Shown piece after piece: positions 7,335-16,317 of a DNA stretch of 64,000 nucleotides. A program made the translations under genes and the position numbers. The stretch's first letter is position 1; each line of letters begins with the position of its first letter. This stretch comes from Bin87 sp965204905 (lineage in GTDB: Bacteria; Chloroflexota; Dehalococcoidia; Lucifugimonadales; UBA3495): the NCBI GenBank assembly GCA_965204905.1, contig OZ242042.1:2480001-2544000 (forward strand), given 5' to 3'. The notes beneath the pieces were generated by a model. That model made no database searches and had not been told where the DNA came from. It worked only from the letters and a program-made list of their open reading frames with translations.

Positions 7335-9266
7335 CTATCGTTGGGCGACGGCAGCATCGTAACGCTCCAGGCAGGACTTCACCACCAGGTCAACATCCTC
7401 GGCCAGCAGATACCCGTCTTCGGCCAATTTACTTGCGGCGGCTTTCGCCTGCGCTGCGTAGTCGTGTCGGTCGGAATACCGCTCTTCGATGGACAGGCGC
7501 TGGTCGCCCGTTTCATCCCGCAGGTTGGCGGTGGCGGGGAACCAGTGGGACGACCCTTGCATGGAAATCAACTGTTCCGGCGCTCCGGTATCGGGGTGCC
7601 GTAGATTCCAGCCCGTGTGGGTGCCTACCGGGACCGTGAGGTCAGGCAATCGTATGCCGGCCAGGTCGTTGCCGTCGGCGTCGGCGGCCGGAACCAGGTG
7701 AGGATACTCGCGACCTTCCTTCACCGGATATGCGGCGACACCGCGATCTGCGGCGGGCCCCACGTCAAGCTCGCGCACCCGCCACAGCCGCTCAGCATCG
7801 GGCGGGTTCCGGGATGGGATGCTGGGGACGGCTTCGAGGTAGGACACTTGCGTAACCGCGGTGCCGTCATCAAGGCTGGGATGCTGGCTGGGCGGCGGTT
7901 CCACACCATCGGTCACCCAGCGGTCGAGGTTGAACAGCGCGGCACGGAGCAGCGGGATGTAGTCAACGGCGTTGTAGGGGTGCATTCCGGTGGAGCCGTC
8001 CGGGCCCTGACCCACCATCAGGTCGGGTGCGCCGGGCAAGTGCTGAGTGCCGGCGAACAGGTATCGTCTCGTTTCGGGCGCCTCGTCCAGATCGTTCAGC
8101 CCGCTGCTGTCAATGTGGGTCAGGCAGGCGTCGCCGCGCCAGTATTCCGCCGCCGAGTCGGTGTATATGATCCGAGGCGCCGCGTCCAGTTCACGCAACC
8201 GGTTGAGCAGTCCGTCGGTCTGCTCGGTTAGCGTCTCGGTAAGGTTGTTGTCGGCAAAGGGAAACTGGTGACCAAAGCCGGGGTTGGACTGGCACGAGGG
8301 CTGGGCGAATCGGTGATTGAACTCGCCCATCCGTCCGCCGGCAACGTGGGGCAACAGACCGTCGAAAACCGGCCTGCCGTCTTCTCCCATGTTGATTCCA
8401 AGATAGACCATGTGGCGAAGCAGGCGGCCGCATTGCGAAACGCCGTGCCCGTAGATGCGCCGGTAAGCAGCGAAGCCGTCCGATGGGTTGCGGAACCACG
8501 CTGCCGCATCCCGTATGGCGAGCATTCCACAGCCAACGACGACGGGCTTGGCGGCGGTGTAAATCACGTAGTAGATCTTCCCGGGCTGGAATCCCGATTG
8601 CAGCGAAACGTGTTCCGGATCAGGAAAATGCCATTGCGACCGCGGGATAACCGTGTCGGGGCCGTCCTCCCAGTCGCGCACCAGCAGCATCGCATCCGGG
8701 TCTTGCAGGTCCGCCACCGGGTAGGGCTGATGGTCTCGGTTGGCAAGCAGTCGGGTAGTCTCCACTGTGTTGGGACGCATCTCCACGCACGACTGCCCGG
8801 TCACTTCTTCACCGTCGATCAGTATGCCGGGAGCGTCCAGCCCCAGCAGCGCGTCGCTGCGGTACACGTCCCATTGCCAACCGATAGACAGCGCCGAGTA
8901 ACCGTGGTTTAGCAGGAACCCGTCGCCCTCGGGTATTTCGGCGGATGTGATCGGCGGCGTGGGCGCGCGGTTGAAAAATGCGATGGTGCGCCGGCGACCA
9001 CGGTTCACCACCTCAACGATAAGTCGGCCGTTGCCTCCAGCCGTGTCTTTCGGCGCCACCAGGGTGAAATCCGATTCAAACCGGACGCGGCCTTCGTCAT
9101 CGACCGGGGCGTACTCCAAATCGATGATGGCGGCGTTGGCCGGGTTGCCGGGATCAACGGCAAACGTGAACGCCCCTTCAATGCGTTCGTATGCGCCATG
9201 TTCCCCGAACGATCTCCCATCGGCGTAGGGATGTCGAGCCTTGATGTTCACAGCAACTACGGGCAT
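7335..9266 (-). CDS. Alpha/beta hydrolase domain protein (Abhydrolase_10 type)
   Basis: The 643-aa product starts with VNIKARHPYADGRSFGEHGAYERIEGAFTF-like sequence typical of the large alpha/beta hydrolase proteins called Abhydrolase_10. The likely nucleophile is the Ser in IYGHGVSQCGRLLRH (G-x-S-x-x-G), about residue 280. Later blocks (GGRMGEFNHRF, YTDSAAEYWRGDACLTHID, RYLFAGTQHLPG) supply other conserved polar residues, including possible acid and His. No signal peptide is visible, so it is probably cytoplasmic. Substrate is unknown; esters or lactones of organic compounds are a reasonable guess. Confidence 0.8.
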   Translation of the reverse strand: MPVVAVNIKARHPYADGRSFGEHGAYERIEGAFTFAVDPGNPANAAIIDLEYAPVDDEGRVRFESDFTLVAPKDTAGGNGRLIVEVVNRGRRRTIAFFNRAPTPPITSAEIPEGDGFLLNHGYSALSIGWQWDVYRSDALLGLDAPGILIDGEEVTGQSCVEMRPNTVETTRLLANRDHQPYPVADLQDPDAMLLVRDWEDGPDTVIPRSQWHFPDPEHVSLQSGFQPGKIYYVIYTAAKPVVVGCGMLAIRDAAAWFRNPSDGFAAYRRIYGHGVSQCGRLLRHMVYLGINMGEDGRPVFDGLLPHVAGGRMGEFNHRFAQPSCQSNPGFGHQFPFADNNLTETLTEQTDGLLNRLRELDAAPRIIYTDSAAEYWRGDACLTHIDSSGLNDLDEAPETRRYLFAGTQHLPGAPDLMVGQGPDGSTGMHPYNAVDYIPLLRAALFNLDRWVTDGVEPPPSQHPSLDDGTAVTQVSYLEAVPSIPSRNPPDAERLWRVRELDVGPAADRGVAAYPVKEGREYPHLVPAADADGNDLAGIRLPDLTVPVGTHTGWNLRHPDTGAPEQLISMQGSSHWFPATANLRDETGDQRLSIEERYSDRHDYAAQAKAAASKLAEDGYLLAEDVDLVVKSCLERYDAAVAQR

Positions 9267-9379
9267 GATGCACTCCAGATCCGCCTATGTCGGATGAATA
9301 TCTCGCCGCGATGGTAGCAATCGCCCGGTGACGGGTCAAACTGCTGCCGGAGTTGGCGAAGACCCTGCCGGCACAACCC

Positions 9380-10069
9380 ATGGCCGACCCTTACGAACCC
9401 GACCGCAGCCGGTTGTTCGCCCAACTCGGTTCCGTGATGGGCGACAGCCCGGTCCTGCACGCGATGCGCGCAATACCCCGCGAGCTTTTCGTGGCTCCCG
9501 AGTTGCGCCATCGCGCTTATGAGAACGGCCCGCTGACCATCGGCCACGGACAGACTATTTCGCAGCCCACGATGGTTGCCAGAATGACCCTGGCGCTCAC
9601 GCTGCGGGGCGATGAGCACGTGTTGGAGATTGGCGCCGGGTCCGGCTACCAGGCGGCAATCCTGGGTGAGTTGCTGCCCTTTGGGGACGTAGTTGCCGTC
9701 GAGCGCATTCCTGATCTCGTCAGATTCGCCCGCCGCAATCTCGCCGCTTGCGGGATCGACAACGTGGAGGTCGTGGCCGCGTCGGAGGTTCTGGGCGCGC
9801 CTGACCGTGGGCCATACGACGCCATACTGGTTTCAGCCGGCGCGCCGGCAGTGCCCGATTCCCTGGTCGCCCAACTCAAACCCGAAGGCAGTCTGGTAGT
9901 ACCCGTTGGCGACCGGTATAAGCAGATGCTCACCCTCGTTCGCCGGACAGGCGACCAACTGGTCACGCGGCAGCTCGTCGAATGCCGGTTCGTACCCCTC
10001 TTGGGCTCCGAGGCATGGCCCGAAAATTTCTGGGACTCACTGCCATTGCTGCCGGGCACAGACCTCTGA
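9380..10069 (+). CDS. pcm: Protein-L-isoaspartate O-methyltransferase
   Basis: This enzyme methylates L-isoaspartyl residues in damaged proteins with S-adenosylmethionine. The family pattern is clear: RELFVAPELRHRAYENGPLTIGHGQTIS substrate loop, then the SAM-binding motif VLEIGAGSGYQAAIL, and the post-motif segments VVAVERIPDLV and DAILVSAGAPAVP. The frame is open from a TTG at 9353, but I chose the ATG at 9380 (230 aa), which puts the product at family length; neither start has a good ribosome site. It is transcribed divergently from the hydrolase gene and sits alone before the VOC gene. Confidence 0.92.
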   Translation: MADPYEPDRSRLFAQLGSVMGDSPVLHAMRAIPRELFVAPELRHRAYENGPLTIGHGQTISQPTMVARMTLALTLRGDEHVLEIGAGSGYQAAILGELLPFGDVVAVERIPDLVRFARRNLAACGIDNVEVVAASEVLGAPDRGPYDAILVSAGAPAVPDSLVAQLKPEGSLVVPVGDRYKQMLTLVRRTGDQLVTRQLVECRFVPLLGSEAWPENFWDSLPLLPGTDL

Positions 10070-10140
10070 CCACGACGGGCGTCTGCACTCTCTCTGAGCG
10101 TGTGGCATAATACCTCCAGCCACAAAATGGAGGGACCCAA

Positions 10141-10542
10141 ATGGCCGCCCAGATCCAGATCACGCAGATCAATCACGTTACCACCATGGTCAAAGACACC
10201 GCACGCGCCATGGAGTTCTACAACAACCTGCTCGGCATCAAGCAGATCCAGAGCCAAGTGGATAATCCTGCTATCACGTGGCTTCAGTTGGACAACGGCA
10301 TCATGGTCCATCTGATTGAGACCGACGAAGCCCCCGCCAAGCCCGGCAACATTCACCACGCTTTTCAGGTCGATGATCTGGAGGCTACCCGCGAGACCCT
10401 TGAGAGCAACGGATTCGATGTCCTGCGCGGCGGCGTGCGCTATGACGGCCAGGCTTACTTCTTCATCGAAGACCCCGACGGCAACAGCGTTGAGTTCTGC
10501 ACTGCTTCCGGTTACGCGCCCGCTCCGTCTCGCCCCGTCTAA
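10141..10542 (+). CDS. VOC superfamily (glyoxalase-like) protein
   Basis: The 133-aa product has the two beta-alpha-beta-beta-beta modules of the vicinal oxygen chelate fold. The first starts INHVTTMVKDTARAMEFYNNLLG and the second IHHAFQVDDLEATRETLESNGF, ending YFFIEDPDGNSVEFC. Likely metal ligands are the His of INHVT, the first or second His of IHHAF and the Glu of VEF. It may be an isomerase, dioxygenase or methylmalonyl-CoA-epimerase-like enzyme; the sequence does not decide. A GGAGG site precedes the ATG. A repeat hairpin lies just after the stop. Confidence 0.85.
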   Translation: MAAQIQITQINHVTTMVKDTARAMEFYNNLLGIKQIQSQVDNPAITWLQLDNGIMVHLIETDEAPAKPGNIHHAFQVDDLEATRETLESNGFDVLRGGVRYDGQAYFFIEDPDGNSVEFCTASGYAPAPSRPV

Positions 10543-10546
10543 GCAA

Positions 10547-10586
10547 CTCCCTCTCCCTTGACGGGAGAGGGTTGGAGGTGAGGGTG
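10547..10586. repeat. CCCTCTCCC hairpin repeat, copy 1
   Basis: The core CCCTCTCCC-TTGAC-GGGAGAGGG forms a 9-bp hairpin and is followed by a purine-rich tail (TTGGAGGTGAGGGTG). Two further copies with the same layout occur at 14865-14902 and 58361-58395. This copy lies between the VOC and aroK genes on the same strand. Confidence 0.85.
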
Positions 10587-10622
10587 TGAACTATTGCCGA
10601 CTCTCGATCCAAAGATACCTAC

Positions 10623-11195
10623 ATGTCCGCTGACAACATCATCCTCGTCGGGTTCATGGCCACCGGCAAAAGCCATGTCGGCCGTCTAATCGCGCGCATG
10701 ACCGGACGCGGCACGGCAGATATTGACGAGGAAATCGTGCGCCGCGCCCGCAAGCCGATCCATCGCATCTTCAGCGAGGACGGCGAGGCGGTATTCCGCG
10801 CCATGGAGCGTCACGCCGCTCTTACGCTCTGCGAGGGCGGCAACAAGGTCATCTCAGCCGGCGGCGGCGCATTCGCTCAGGAGCTCACCCGGCAGGTCTT
10901 GTTGGAAAGCGGTACGGTGTTCTGCCTCACCGCTCGCCCGGAGACCATTCACTACCGTATCACCCGCGGAAGCCCCAACGCCGCCGTTCGTCCCATGCTG
11001 GGCGATGGTGATCCCCTGGAGCGTATCCGCCAACTCCTCGAAGAGCGCGCCGAAGCCTACGGCTACGCCCACCACGCCGTCGCCACTGACGACCGTACTC
11101 CTGAGCAGGTTGCCGAAACCGTCCTGCAAATTCACGGGTCCAGCGTCCAAAACCTGCCACCCTTTCCCGTCCAATCACCTGGAGGACTACAATGA
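10623..11195 (+). CDS. aroK: Shikimate kinase
   Basis: AroK phosphorylates shikimate at O3 using ATP in chorismate biosynthesis. The P-loop GFMATGKSHVG is at residues 10-20, followed by TADIDEEIVRR (the shikimate-binding DxD region is represented by DIDEE), VFRAMERHA and the SAGGGAF loop. RPML in the lid region is also present. The 190-aa length includes a proline-rich C-terminal extension of about 15 residues. The stop overlaps the aroB start in ATGA, so the two are translationally coupled. Confidence 0.93.
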   Translation: MSADNIILVGFMATGKSHVGRLIARMTGRGTADIDEEIVRRARKPIHRIFSEDGEAVFRAMERHAALTLCEGGNKVISAGGGAFAQELTRQVLLESGTVFCLTARPETIHYRITRGSPNAAVRPMLGDGDPLERIRQLLEERAEAYGYAHHAVATDDRTPEQVAETVLQIHGSSVQNLPPFPVQSPGGLQ

Positions 11196-12292
11196 CCAAC
11201 CCCGACCAAGCCGCGACCGTCCACCACTCCGGCGGCAGCTACCCCGTCATCGCTGGTTGGGGCATCATTGACCGCCTCGGGGAGCACATCAAGGAGCTGG
11301 GGCTGGGCAACACCGCCTACATCATCACCGACGAAAACGTGATGCGCCCCTACGGACGCAACGCCCAGTGGGCTTTGCAACGCGCCGGCATCGCCGCGCA
11401 TTGTTTCGTGATCCCGGCCGGCGAAACCAGCAAGTCCTTCCAGCAGGCCCAGGAAATCTATGAGTGGCTGGTGAGCCTGAAGGCCGAGCGCGGCCATACC
11501 ATCATCGCCATCGGCGGCGGCGTCTCCGGCGACCTGGGCGGTTTCATCGCCAGCACGTTCCTGCGCGGCGTGCCCTTCGTCCAGGTGCCCACCAGCATGG
11601 CGGCGATGGTGGACGCCTCCATCGGCGGCAAAGTCGCCGTCAACCTGCCCCAAGCCAAGAATATGGTCGGCGCGTTCTACCAACCCCGCGCCGTCCTCGC
11701 CGACGTGCAGACCCTCGGCACTCTCGGCAAGCGCGAACTCTCAGAGGGGTGGGCCGAAGCCATCAAGCACGGCCTTATCCTCGACCCGTCGCTGGTGGAC
11801 GTGTTTGAAGAGCACGCCGAAGCCCTGATGGAGGTGGAGCCGGAAATATCCACCGAGGTCATCCGTCGCAGCATGGCGATCAAGGCAGACATCGTCAGCC
11901 AGGACGAGCGCGAAACGCTGGACATCCGCATCCTGCTCAACTACGGCCACACCATCGGCCACGCGCTCGAAGCGTCCACCGAGTACGGACGATTCATGCA
12001 CGGCGAGGGCGTATCCGTAGGCATGATGGGCGCGGGACGCATCGCCCGGGAGATGGGCATGATCGGCGACGACATCCTTGACCGCCAGCGCGACCTGCTC
12101 GTGAGGTTTAACCTGCCGATTACGGCGCAGGACGTGAACATCAACGCCATCCGGGGCGCGATGTCCCTGGACAAGAAAACCGTAGGCGGCGCAAACCGCT
12201 GGGTGCTGCTGGAGGACGTGGGCAGGGCCACCGTCCGCCGCGACATACCGACGGAAGTGGTGGACGAGACGCTGGCCTGGCTGACCGACTAA
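11192..12292 (+). CDS. aroB: 3-dehydroquinate synthase
   Basis: AroB converts DAHP to 3-dehydroquinate, the second step of the shikimate pathway, using NAD and a divalent metal. Recognisable blocks are IAIGGGVSGDLGGFIASTFLRGVPFVQ (NAD-binding glycine motif), PTSMAAMVDASIGGKVAVN, EGWAEAIKHGLI and LNYGHTIGHALE, which supply the Glu and His metal ligands. The 366-aa length is normal. It overlaps aroK by four bases and is preceded by GGAGG within the aroK end. Confidence 0.96.
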   Translation: MTNPDQAATVHHSGGSYPVIAGWGIIDRLGEHIKELGLGNTAYIITDENVMRPYGRNAQWALQRAGIAAHCFVIPAGETSKSFQQAQEIYEWLVSLKAERGHTIIAIGGGVSGDLGGFIASTFLRGVPFVQVPTSMAAMVDASIGGKVAVNLPQAKNMVGAFYQPRAVLADVQTLGTLGKRELSEGWAEAIKHGLILDPSLVDVFEEHAEALMEVEPEISTEVIRRSMAIKADIVSQDERETLDIRILLNYGHTIGHALEASTEYGRFMHGEGVSVGMMGAGRIAREMGMIGDDILDRQRDLLVRFNLPITAQDVNINAIRGAMSLDKKTVGGANRWVLLEDVGRATVRRDIPTEVVDETLAWLTD

Positions 12293-12298
12293 TTTCGG

Positions 12299-13393
12299 TC
12301 AGTCGCCGCCGGTCGCCACTCTACCGGCGCTTCGTATCTCCCGCAGCCGCGCCAGTCGTCTCCCCCGGCGGACCTGCGCTATCACGGCTATTACCAGGAG
12401 CGTTACTATAGTCAACGCGACCAGCCCCGACACGCCCAGCAACAGCAACTGACCGATCAGCGCAAGGCTGTCCGAGCCGATCAGCCGCGCCAACTGCCCG
12501 ATGCCCACCGCCACGCCGGCGTTCAGCACGGTGAGGCCGAAAAGGCCCAGGATGCGCGCCGAGTTCACGAACCGCGTTGCCAGCGCGCCAATCTGCGTAC
12601 CCACCGAAGCAGCCGCGAACATGATGACAGCGATCATGGGATCAACGTTGCCACTGAGTGAGTAGAGGAACGACCCCAGAGTCCCGGTGATGATGATCTG
12701 AAACAGGTCGGTGCCGATTGCCACCGCCGGCGGTATGCCCAACCCGTACACCAGGAACGGCATCAGCAGGAACCCGCCGCCCGCGCCCAGCAATGCCGCA
12801 ATGAAACCGATCAGCAGCCCGGTAAGCATTGGCACAAACGCCGACATTTCCGCGATCCCGGCGTTGGGAAACGCCGGCCGCAGGTTGACTTCTCCTATGC
12901 CCGGAAGCAGCAGCTTGCCAGGCCCCAATCGCACGGCTTGAAACCACCCCGGCATTCCACCTCCCAATGCCTGCCGCGGCCGGTAGCGCAGCCGGCGCAG
13001 CCAGTTCCCTACCATCAGCGACCCCAGCGTTAGCAACAGCACGAAATAGACAGCACCAACTACGGGTCCGGATATACCGGCCGCCTCCAGCGCGCTGTTC
13101 ACCCGCTCACCGAGGAAAACCCCTGGAATCGTGCCGCACACAATCAGCACTGCCAGTCGGAGGTCAACGTTGCCCAGCCGGCGATGCCGCAGGGTACTCG
13201 TGATCGCCGTGCCCATCACCATCAACAGACCCGTTCCCACCGCGTAGATCGTCGGAACGCCCAGCACCAGCAATCCGCCGGTGATCAGGAATCCCCCGCC
13301 TACGCCGAAAAACCCGGTCATCGTGCCCACCACGATCCCGAGCAGCGCCAACAGCAGTGGCGAAACAGTAACGTCGGCTATGGGAAAATACAC
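12299..13393 (-). CDS. TauE/SafE family permease (sulfite/organosulfonate exporter-like)
   Basis: A 364-aa integral membrane protein with about eight hydrophobic segments arranged as two repeated halves. The glycine-rich repeats GTMTGFFGVGGGFLITGGLLVLG near the N-terminus and FIAALLGAGGGFLLMPFLVYG in the middle are the TauE/SafE signature. The family exports or imports small anions such as sulfite, sulfoacetate or acetate; the substrate here is not determined. It starts at a GTG two bases past the stop of a small membrane protein gene, so the two are coupled. The permease converges with aroB. Confidence 0.88.
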   Translation of the reverse strand: MYFPIADVTVSPLLLALLGIVVGTMTGFFGVGGGFLITGGLLVLGVPTIYAVGTGLLMVMGTAITSTLRHRRLGNVDLRLAVLIVCGTIPGVFLGERVNSALEAAGISGPVVGAVYFVLLLTLGSLMVGNWLRRLRYRPRQALGGGMPGWFQAVRLGPGKLLLPGIGEVNLRPAFPNAGIAEMSAFVPMLTGLLIGFIAALLGAGGGFLLMPFLVYGLGIPPAVAIGTDLFQIIITGTLGSFLYSLSGNVDPMIAVIMFAAASVGTQIGALATRFVNSARILGLFGLTVLNAGVAVGIGQLARLIGSDSLALIGQLLLLGVSGLVALTIVTLLVIAVIAQVRRGRRLARLREIRSAGRVATGGD

Positions 13394-13394
13394 G

Positions 13395-13580
13395 TCAGCG
13401 CCGCTGCCCGGATTGGCCGATGTTCAATGCCCGCGCAACCAGGGAGATGCCCCGGCCTACCAGATCCCAAAAGACGTACAGGCCCACGGCGGTGACCGCC
13501 ATTGCCGCAATCACCACGACGGCCCACAAAACAGCGTAACTTCTCAGCTCAAGGAGGATTTCCACGAGTACTGCCGGCAT
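13395..13580 (-). CDS. Small membrane protein upstream of TauE/SafE permease
   Basis: A 61-aa protein with a single strong hydrophobic helix (about YAVLWAVVVIAAMAVTAVGLYVF, residues 15-37) and a basic C-terminus. The ATG at 13580 follows AAGGAG at five bases, a strong site. It ends one base before the permease start codon, suggesting co-translation and possibly a physical partnership with the permease. I do not recognise a family. Confidence 0.65.
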   Translation of the reverse strand: MPAVLVEILLELRSYAVLWAVVVIAAMAVTAVGLYVFWDLVGRGISLVARALNIGQSGQRR

Positions 13581-13676
13581 CAACGCTCCTTTATCTCGCG
13601 TACAGTGTGGGTAAGGAGCGTGGCGGCAGCAAAACGTCGTTGCTTTGGCGGGGCAGCCCTAGTACATTTACCGAAT

Positions 13677-14858
13677 ATGACCGCATCACCCATCAGCTTC
13701 AAACTGATCGCCACCGACGGCGCTGCCCGGCGCGGGCAGATTATCACGCCCCACGGTTCGGCGCAAACGCCGCTCTTCATGCCGGTGGCCACTCAGGGCA
13801 CCGTCAAGGGTCTCACGTTCGATGAAGTGCGCGCCCTGGGAGCCGAAACCGTCCTCAGTAACGCTTACCATCTGTATCTGCGCCCCGGCGTCCAGCGCGT
13901 CCATAACGCCGGCGGCCTGCACGAGTTCATGGGCTGGCGCGGCCCGATCCTCACCGACAGCGGAGGCTACCAGGCTTTCAGCATGGGATCGTTGCGCAGG
14001 GTGGACGACGAAGGCATCGCCTTCCAGTCCCATATCGACGGCAGCCGGCATTTTTTTACCCCGGAATCCGCCATCGCAAACCAACACGGTATCGGCGCCG
14101 ACATCATAATGTGCTTCGACCAGTGCGTTTTTTCAGCGGGAGACCCGGCCTCCGTGCGTGATGCAATGGAGCGCACCCATCGTTGGGCTGTCGAGTGTCA
14201 TGATACCCACGCCGCCAGCGCCAACGCCCAAAGCCAGGCGCTCTTCGGCATCGTCCAGGGCGGCACGGTACCGGATCTGCGCGCCGAGTCCACCGACTTT
14301 ATCACCAGCATACCGTTCGACGGTTACGCCATCGGCGGGCTGGCGGTCGGTGAGACCAAGGCCGAAATGCACGACGTTACCCAAATGGTATGCGACGGCC
14401 TGCCCGCCGACAAACCCCGCTACCTGATGGGCGTCGGCTCCCCGGAGGATTTGGTCAACTCCGTGGCACTCGGCGTCGATATGTTCGACTGTGTGCTGCC
14501 CACCAGGGTTGCCCGTAACGGCGCGCTGTTCACACCCGCCGGCCGGGTCAACATCGCCAACCGCCGCTTCGCCGAGGACGATAACCCCCTGGACGACACG
14601 TGCGATTGCTACGCCTGCACCAACTACTCGGCGTCCTACCTGCGCCACCTGTTCAAGGCTCGGGAGATGCTTGGCCCGCGCCTGGCGTCTATCCACAACC
14701 TCCGCTTTATCCTCAGGCTGATGGCCGATATGCGGGCGGCCATCGCCGCCGGCCGGTTCGACCGGTTCCGCGCCGATTTCCTCGCCGCCTACCGACCCAC
14801 CGACGAGACCCAGCGGCAAACCCAAAAGCACCGCTGGGTTGCCGAACGCGGCATCTGA
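13677..14858 (+). CDS. tgt: Queuine/archaeosine-type tRNA-guanine transglycosylase
   Basis: Tgt exchanges guanine 34 for preQ1 in tRNAs with GUN anticodons. Family motifs include PVATQGTVKGL, LTDSGGYQAFSMG with the general-acid Asp, FGIVQGG, GLAVGE, and FDCVLPTRVARNGALFT with the nucleophilic Asp. The zinc site is CDCYACTNYSASYLRHLF (three Cys and one His). The frame is open 396 bases further upstream across another gene, but MTASPISFKL at 13677 is the natural start (393 aa), although no Shine-Dalgarno is visible. It is separated from the converging selenoprotein gene by a hairpin repeat. Confidence 0.95.
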   Translation: MTASPISFKLIATDGAARRGQIITPHGSAQTPLFMPVATQGTVKGLTFDEVRALGAETVLSNAYHLYLRPGVQRVHNAGGLHEFMGWRGPILTDSGGYQAFSMGSLRRVDDEGIAFQSHIDGSRHFFTPESAIANQHGIGADIIMCFDQCVFSAGDPASVRDAMERTHRWAVECHDTHAASANAQSQALFGIVQGGTVPDLRAESTDFITSIPFDGYAIGGLAVGETKAEMHDVTQMVCDGLPADKPRYLMGVGSPEDLVNSVALGVDMFDCVLPTRVARNGALFTPAGRVNIANRRFAEDDNPLDDTCDCYACTNYSASYLRHLFKAREMLGPRLASIHNLRFILRLMADMRAAIAAGRFDRFRADFLAAYRPTDETQRQTQKHRWVAERGI

Positions 14859-14864
14859 AAATAT

Positions 14865-14902
14865 CCCCCCTCCCTTGATGGGAGAGGGCTAGGGTGAGGG
14901 TG
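14865..14902. repeat. CCCTCTCCC hairpin repeat, copy 2
   Basis: CCCTCCC-TTGAT-GGGAGAGGG with a purine-rich tail, between the converging tgt and UGSC genes. It can serve as a two-way terminator. The stop codon of the UGSC gene (14889-14891) lies inside the repeat, so the last few residues (GFSPSP) are encoded by repeat-derived sequence. Confidence 0.85.
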
Positions 14903-15470
14903 AAAACCCTTGCAACGCTGCCACAATCTCCGGCATCACCGCGTCCACCCTGATCTCAATCGCCGCCGGGTCCAAAGCCGCCACCGGATGTTGCAGGTAC
15001 ACCGACCCGGCGTAATCGGGCCGGCCCAGGGACACGATGTGCTGCTCAGCCGCCGAATGGAACGCCTGCGTATGCACCACCACCGTCCGCACTCCCCGAT
15101 CCTCCAGTTCCACTGCATCGCGCAAACTGCGCGCCACGCAGCTCCCTCAATCCCCCACCGCCGTTACCACAAAGTCACACTCGGCCAGCTCGTCGATGAT
15201 CGCGGGCGCGGCGGGAGCCGAGAACACCCACTTGGAGCGCACCACCGACTCGCTCACCCCGTAGCCGTCCACCAGCCGCTGCCGGATGGCCTCCAGGATG
15301 ACGTCAGCGTTCCCTTTCCTGTTGTCCAGGAACCCGCCGGTAAGTCCGTCCAGTGTCTCCAGTGGAGTAGTGCCACGGCGTTCCGGCTCCTCCTGCCGGT
15401 CGGTAGGGTCAACCAGGCCCAACGCCGCGATCCGCGCTTGCAAATCAATCATCCTGTCCATCCCGTTCAT
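14889..15470 (-). CDS. UGSC family selenoprotein (in-frame UGA at codon 108)
   Basis: Two apparent short frames (15147-15470 and 14889-15137) are one gene interrupted only by a TGA at 15147-15149. Reading it as selenocysteine gives FVVTAVGD-U-GSCVARSLRDAVELE, exactly the U-G-S-C motif of the UGSC (seleno)protein family known from marine metagenomes. The 193-aa product has a helical N-terminal half with LVDGYGVSESVVRSKWVFSAPAAPAIIDEL and a C-terminal half with a beta-strand/helix pattern (RTVVVHTQAFHSAAE). A hairpin directly after the UGA fits a bacterial SECIS. The U-x-x-C arrangement suggests redox chemistry; the substrate is unknown. The start at 15470 is chosen over ATGs at 15461 and 15452 without a clear ribosome site. 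The family assignment is strong, the function open. Confidence 0.88.
15113..15141 (-). promoter_or_regulatory. Bacterial SECIS-like hairpin after UGA
   Basis: Starting five bases after the UGA on the minus strand, CTGCGT pairs with ATGCAG and, past a G x G mismatch, GCGC pairs with GCGC, closing a 7-base loop GCAGTTT. The loop contains the G-U pair of bases that SelB recognises in the E. coli fdhF element. The loop GU lies 19 bases after the UGA, inside the 16-37 range usual for bacterial SECIS. No folding program was run. Confidence 0.7.
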
Positions 15471-15687
15471 CGCTGTAATTCCACCAACATTCGGTTTCCA
15501 AGCATATCATCCAGCCGAACCGTTTGGTGAACGAACGAAGTAATCAGATCAGGGCTATCGCATATGGATGGTTCAACTATCGTCATTCCTGATTTCGCAG
15601 AAGTGACGGGGTCTTAGTTTCATACGCGCTAGCTCTGGCCATAGGATAAACTCTGCATGACCCATCGAACGAATTCTGGAGATGATC

Positions 15688-16317
15688 ATGTTATGGGACG
15701 GCCCATCCGATGCGGAAATCGTAGCCTTTGCCATGATTGCCTATCTGTCTGCAGGGAGCATTCCACATCTGATTACGTCATTGCTAACGTCCTGGATGTT
15801 CAGTGCCATAGTGCTTCGTAAAGTACAGAGTCCTAAACAAAACATTCGGTTCGGAACCTCGGTTGGCCTCCAAGTGGGTGGCGTTTCACTGGCTGCAGTG
15901 CTGGCTTGGTTGTTGCTATGCGTCCCTATTGCTGCATTCTTCCCGTCCGGTTCCGAAGATTACTGGGGCGTAATCTTTGGTGGCTGGTTGCTGATTGCGC
16001 TGCTGGCGCTATCGGCTCTGTTGTGGTTTCCACTCAAGGAGCGTTATCCCACGTCGGTGGCCCGTCGCAACCTGGCAGCGGTGATGGCTGCGATCATCTT
16101 GATACCCAGCATCTGGATAGGATGGACGGCTACCATGGTCTATGTATTTCATCTCGATGACGGACACGGATACGGTGGGCCCATGGGTTGGCAATCCACC
16201 GAGGTCATGGTGTGGTGGGTGATCAGCATAGTAGGAGTGTTGATCGCCGGCGTTTGGGTTGCCCGGAAGTCGTGCCACACTGCTCCCTATATCAGTAATG
16301 CACAGCAGCCGACGTAA
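15688..16317 (+). CDS. Hypothetical multi-pass membrane protein
   Basis: A 209-aa protein with four or five hydrophobic segments (about AEIVAFAMIAYLSAGSIPHLI, VSLAAVLAWLLLCVPIAAFF, GVIFGGWLLIALLALSALLWF, AAVMAAIILIPSIWIGW and WWVISIVGVLIAGVWVA). A short His/Asp-rich loop (FHLDDGHGYGG) lies between the last two. I chose the ATG at 15688 because GGAG is six bases upstream; the ATG two codons earlier overlaps that site. I recognise no family. Its 3' end overlaps the converging gene by 26 bases. Confidence 0.6.
   Translation: MLWDGPSDAEIVAFAMIAYLSAGSIPHLITSLLTSWMFSAIVLRKVQSPKQNIRFGTSVGLQVGGVSLAAVLAWLLLCVPIAAFFPSGSEDYWGVIFGGWLLIALLALSALLWFPLKERYPTSVARRNLAAVMAAIILIPSIWIGWTATMVYVFHLDDGHGYGGPMGWQSTEVMVWWVISIVGVLIAGVWVARKSCHTAPYISNAQQPT

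Noticed and set aside
13281..13676. N-terminal extension of Tgt
   Set aside because: It overlaps the permease and small membrane protein on the other strand, and the enzyme has family length from 13677.
14889..15470. Nonsense mutation in the UGSC gene
   Set aside because: The stop falls exactly at the family's selenocysteine position, with GSC following and a SECIS-like hairpin, so recoding is the better reading.
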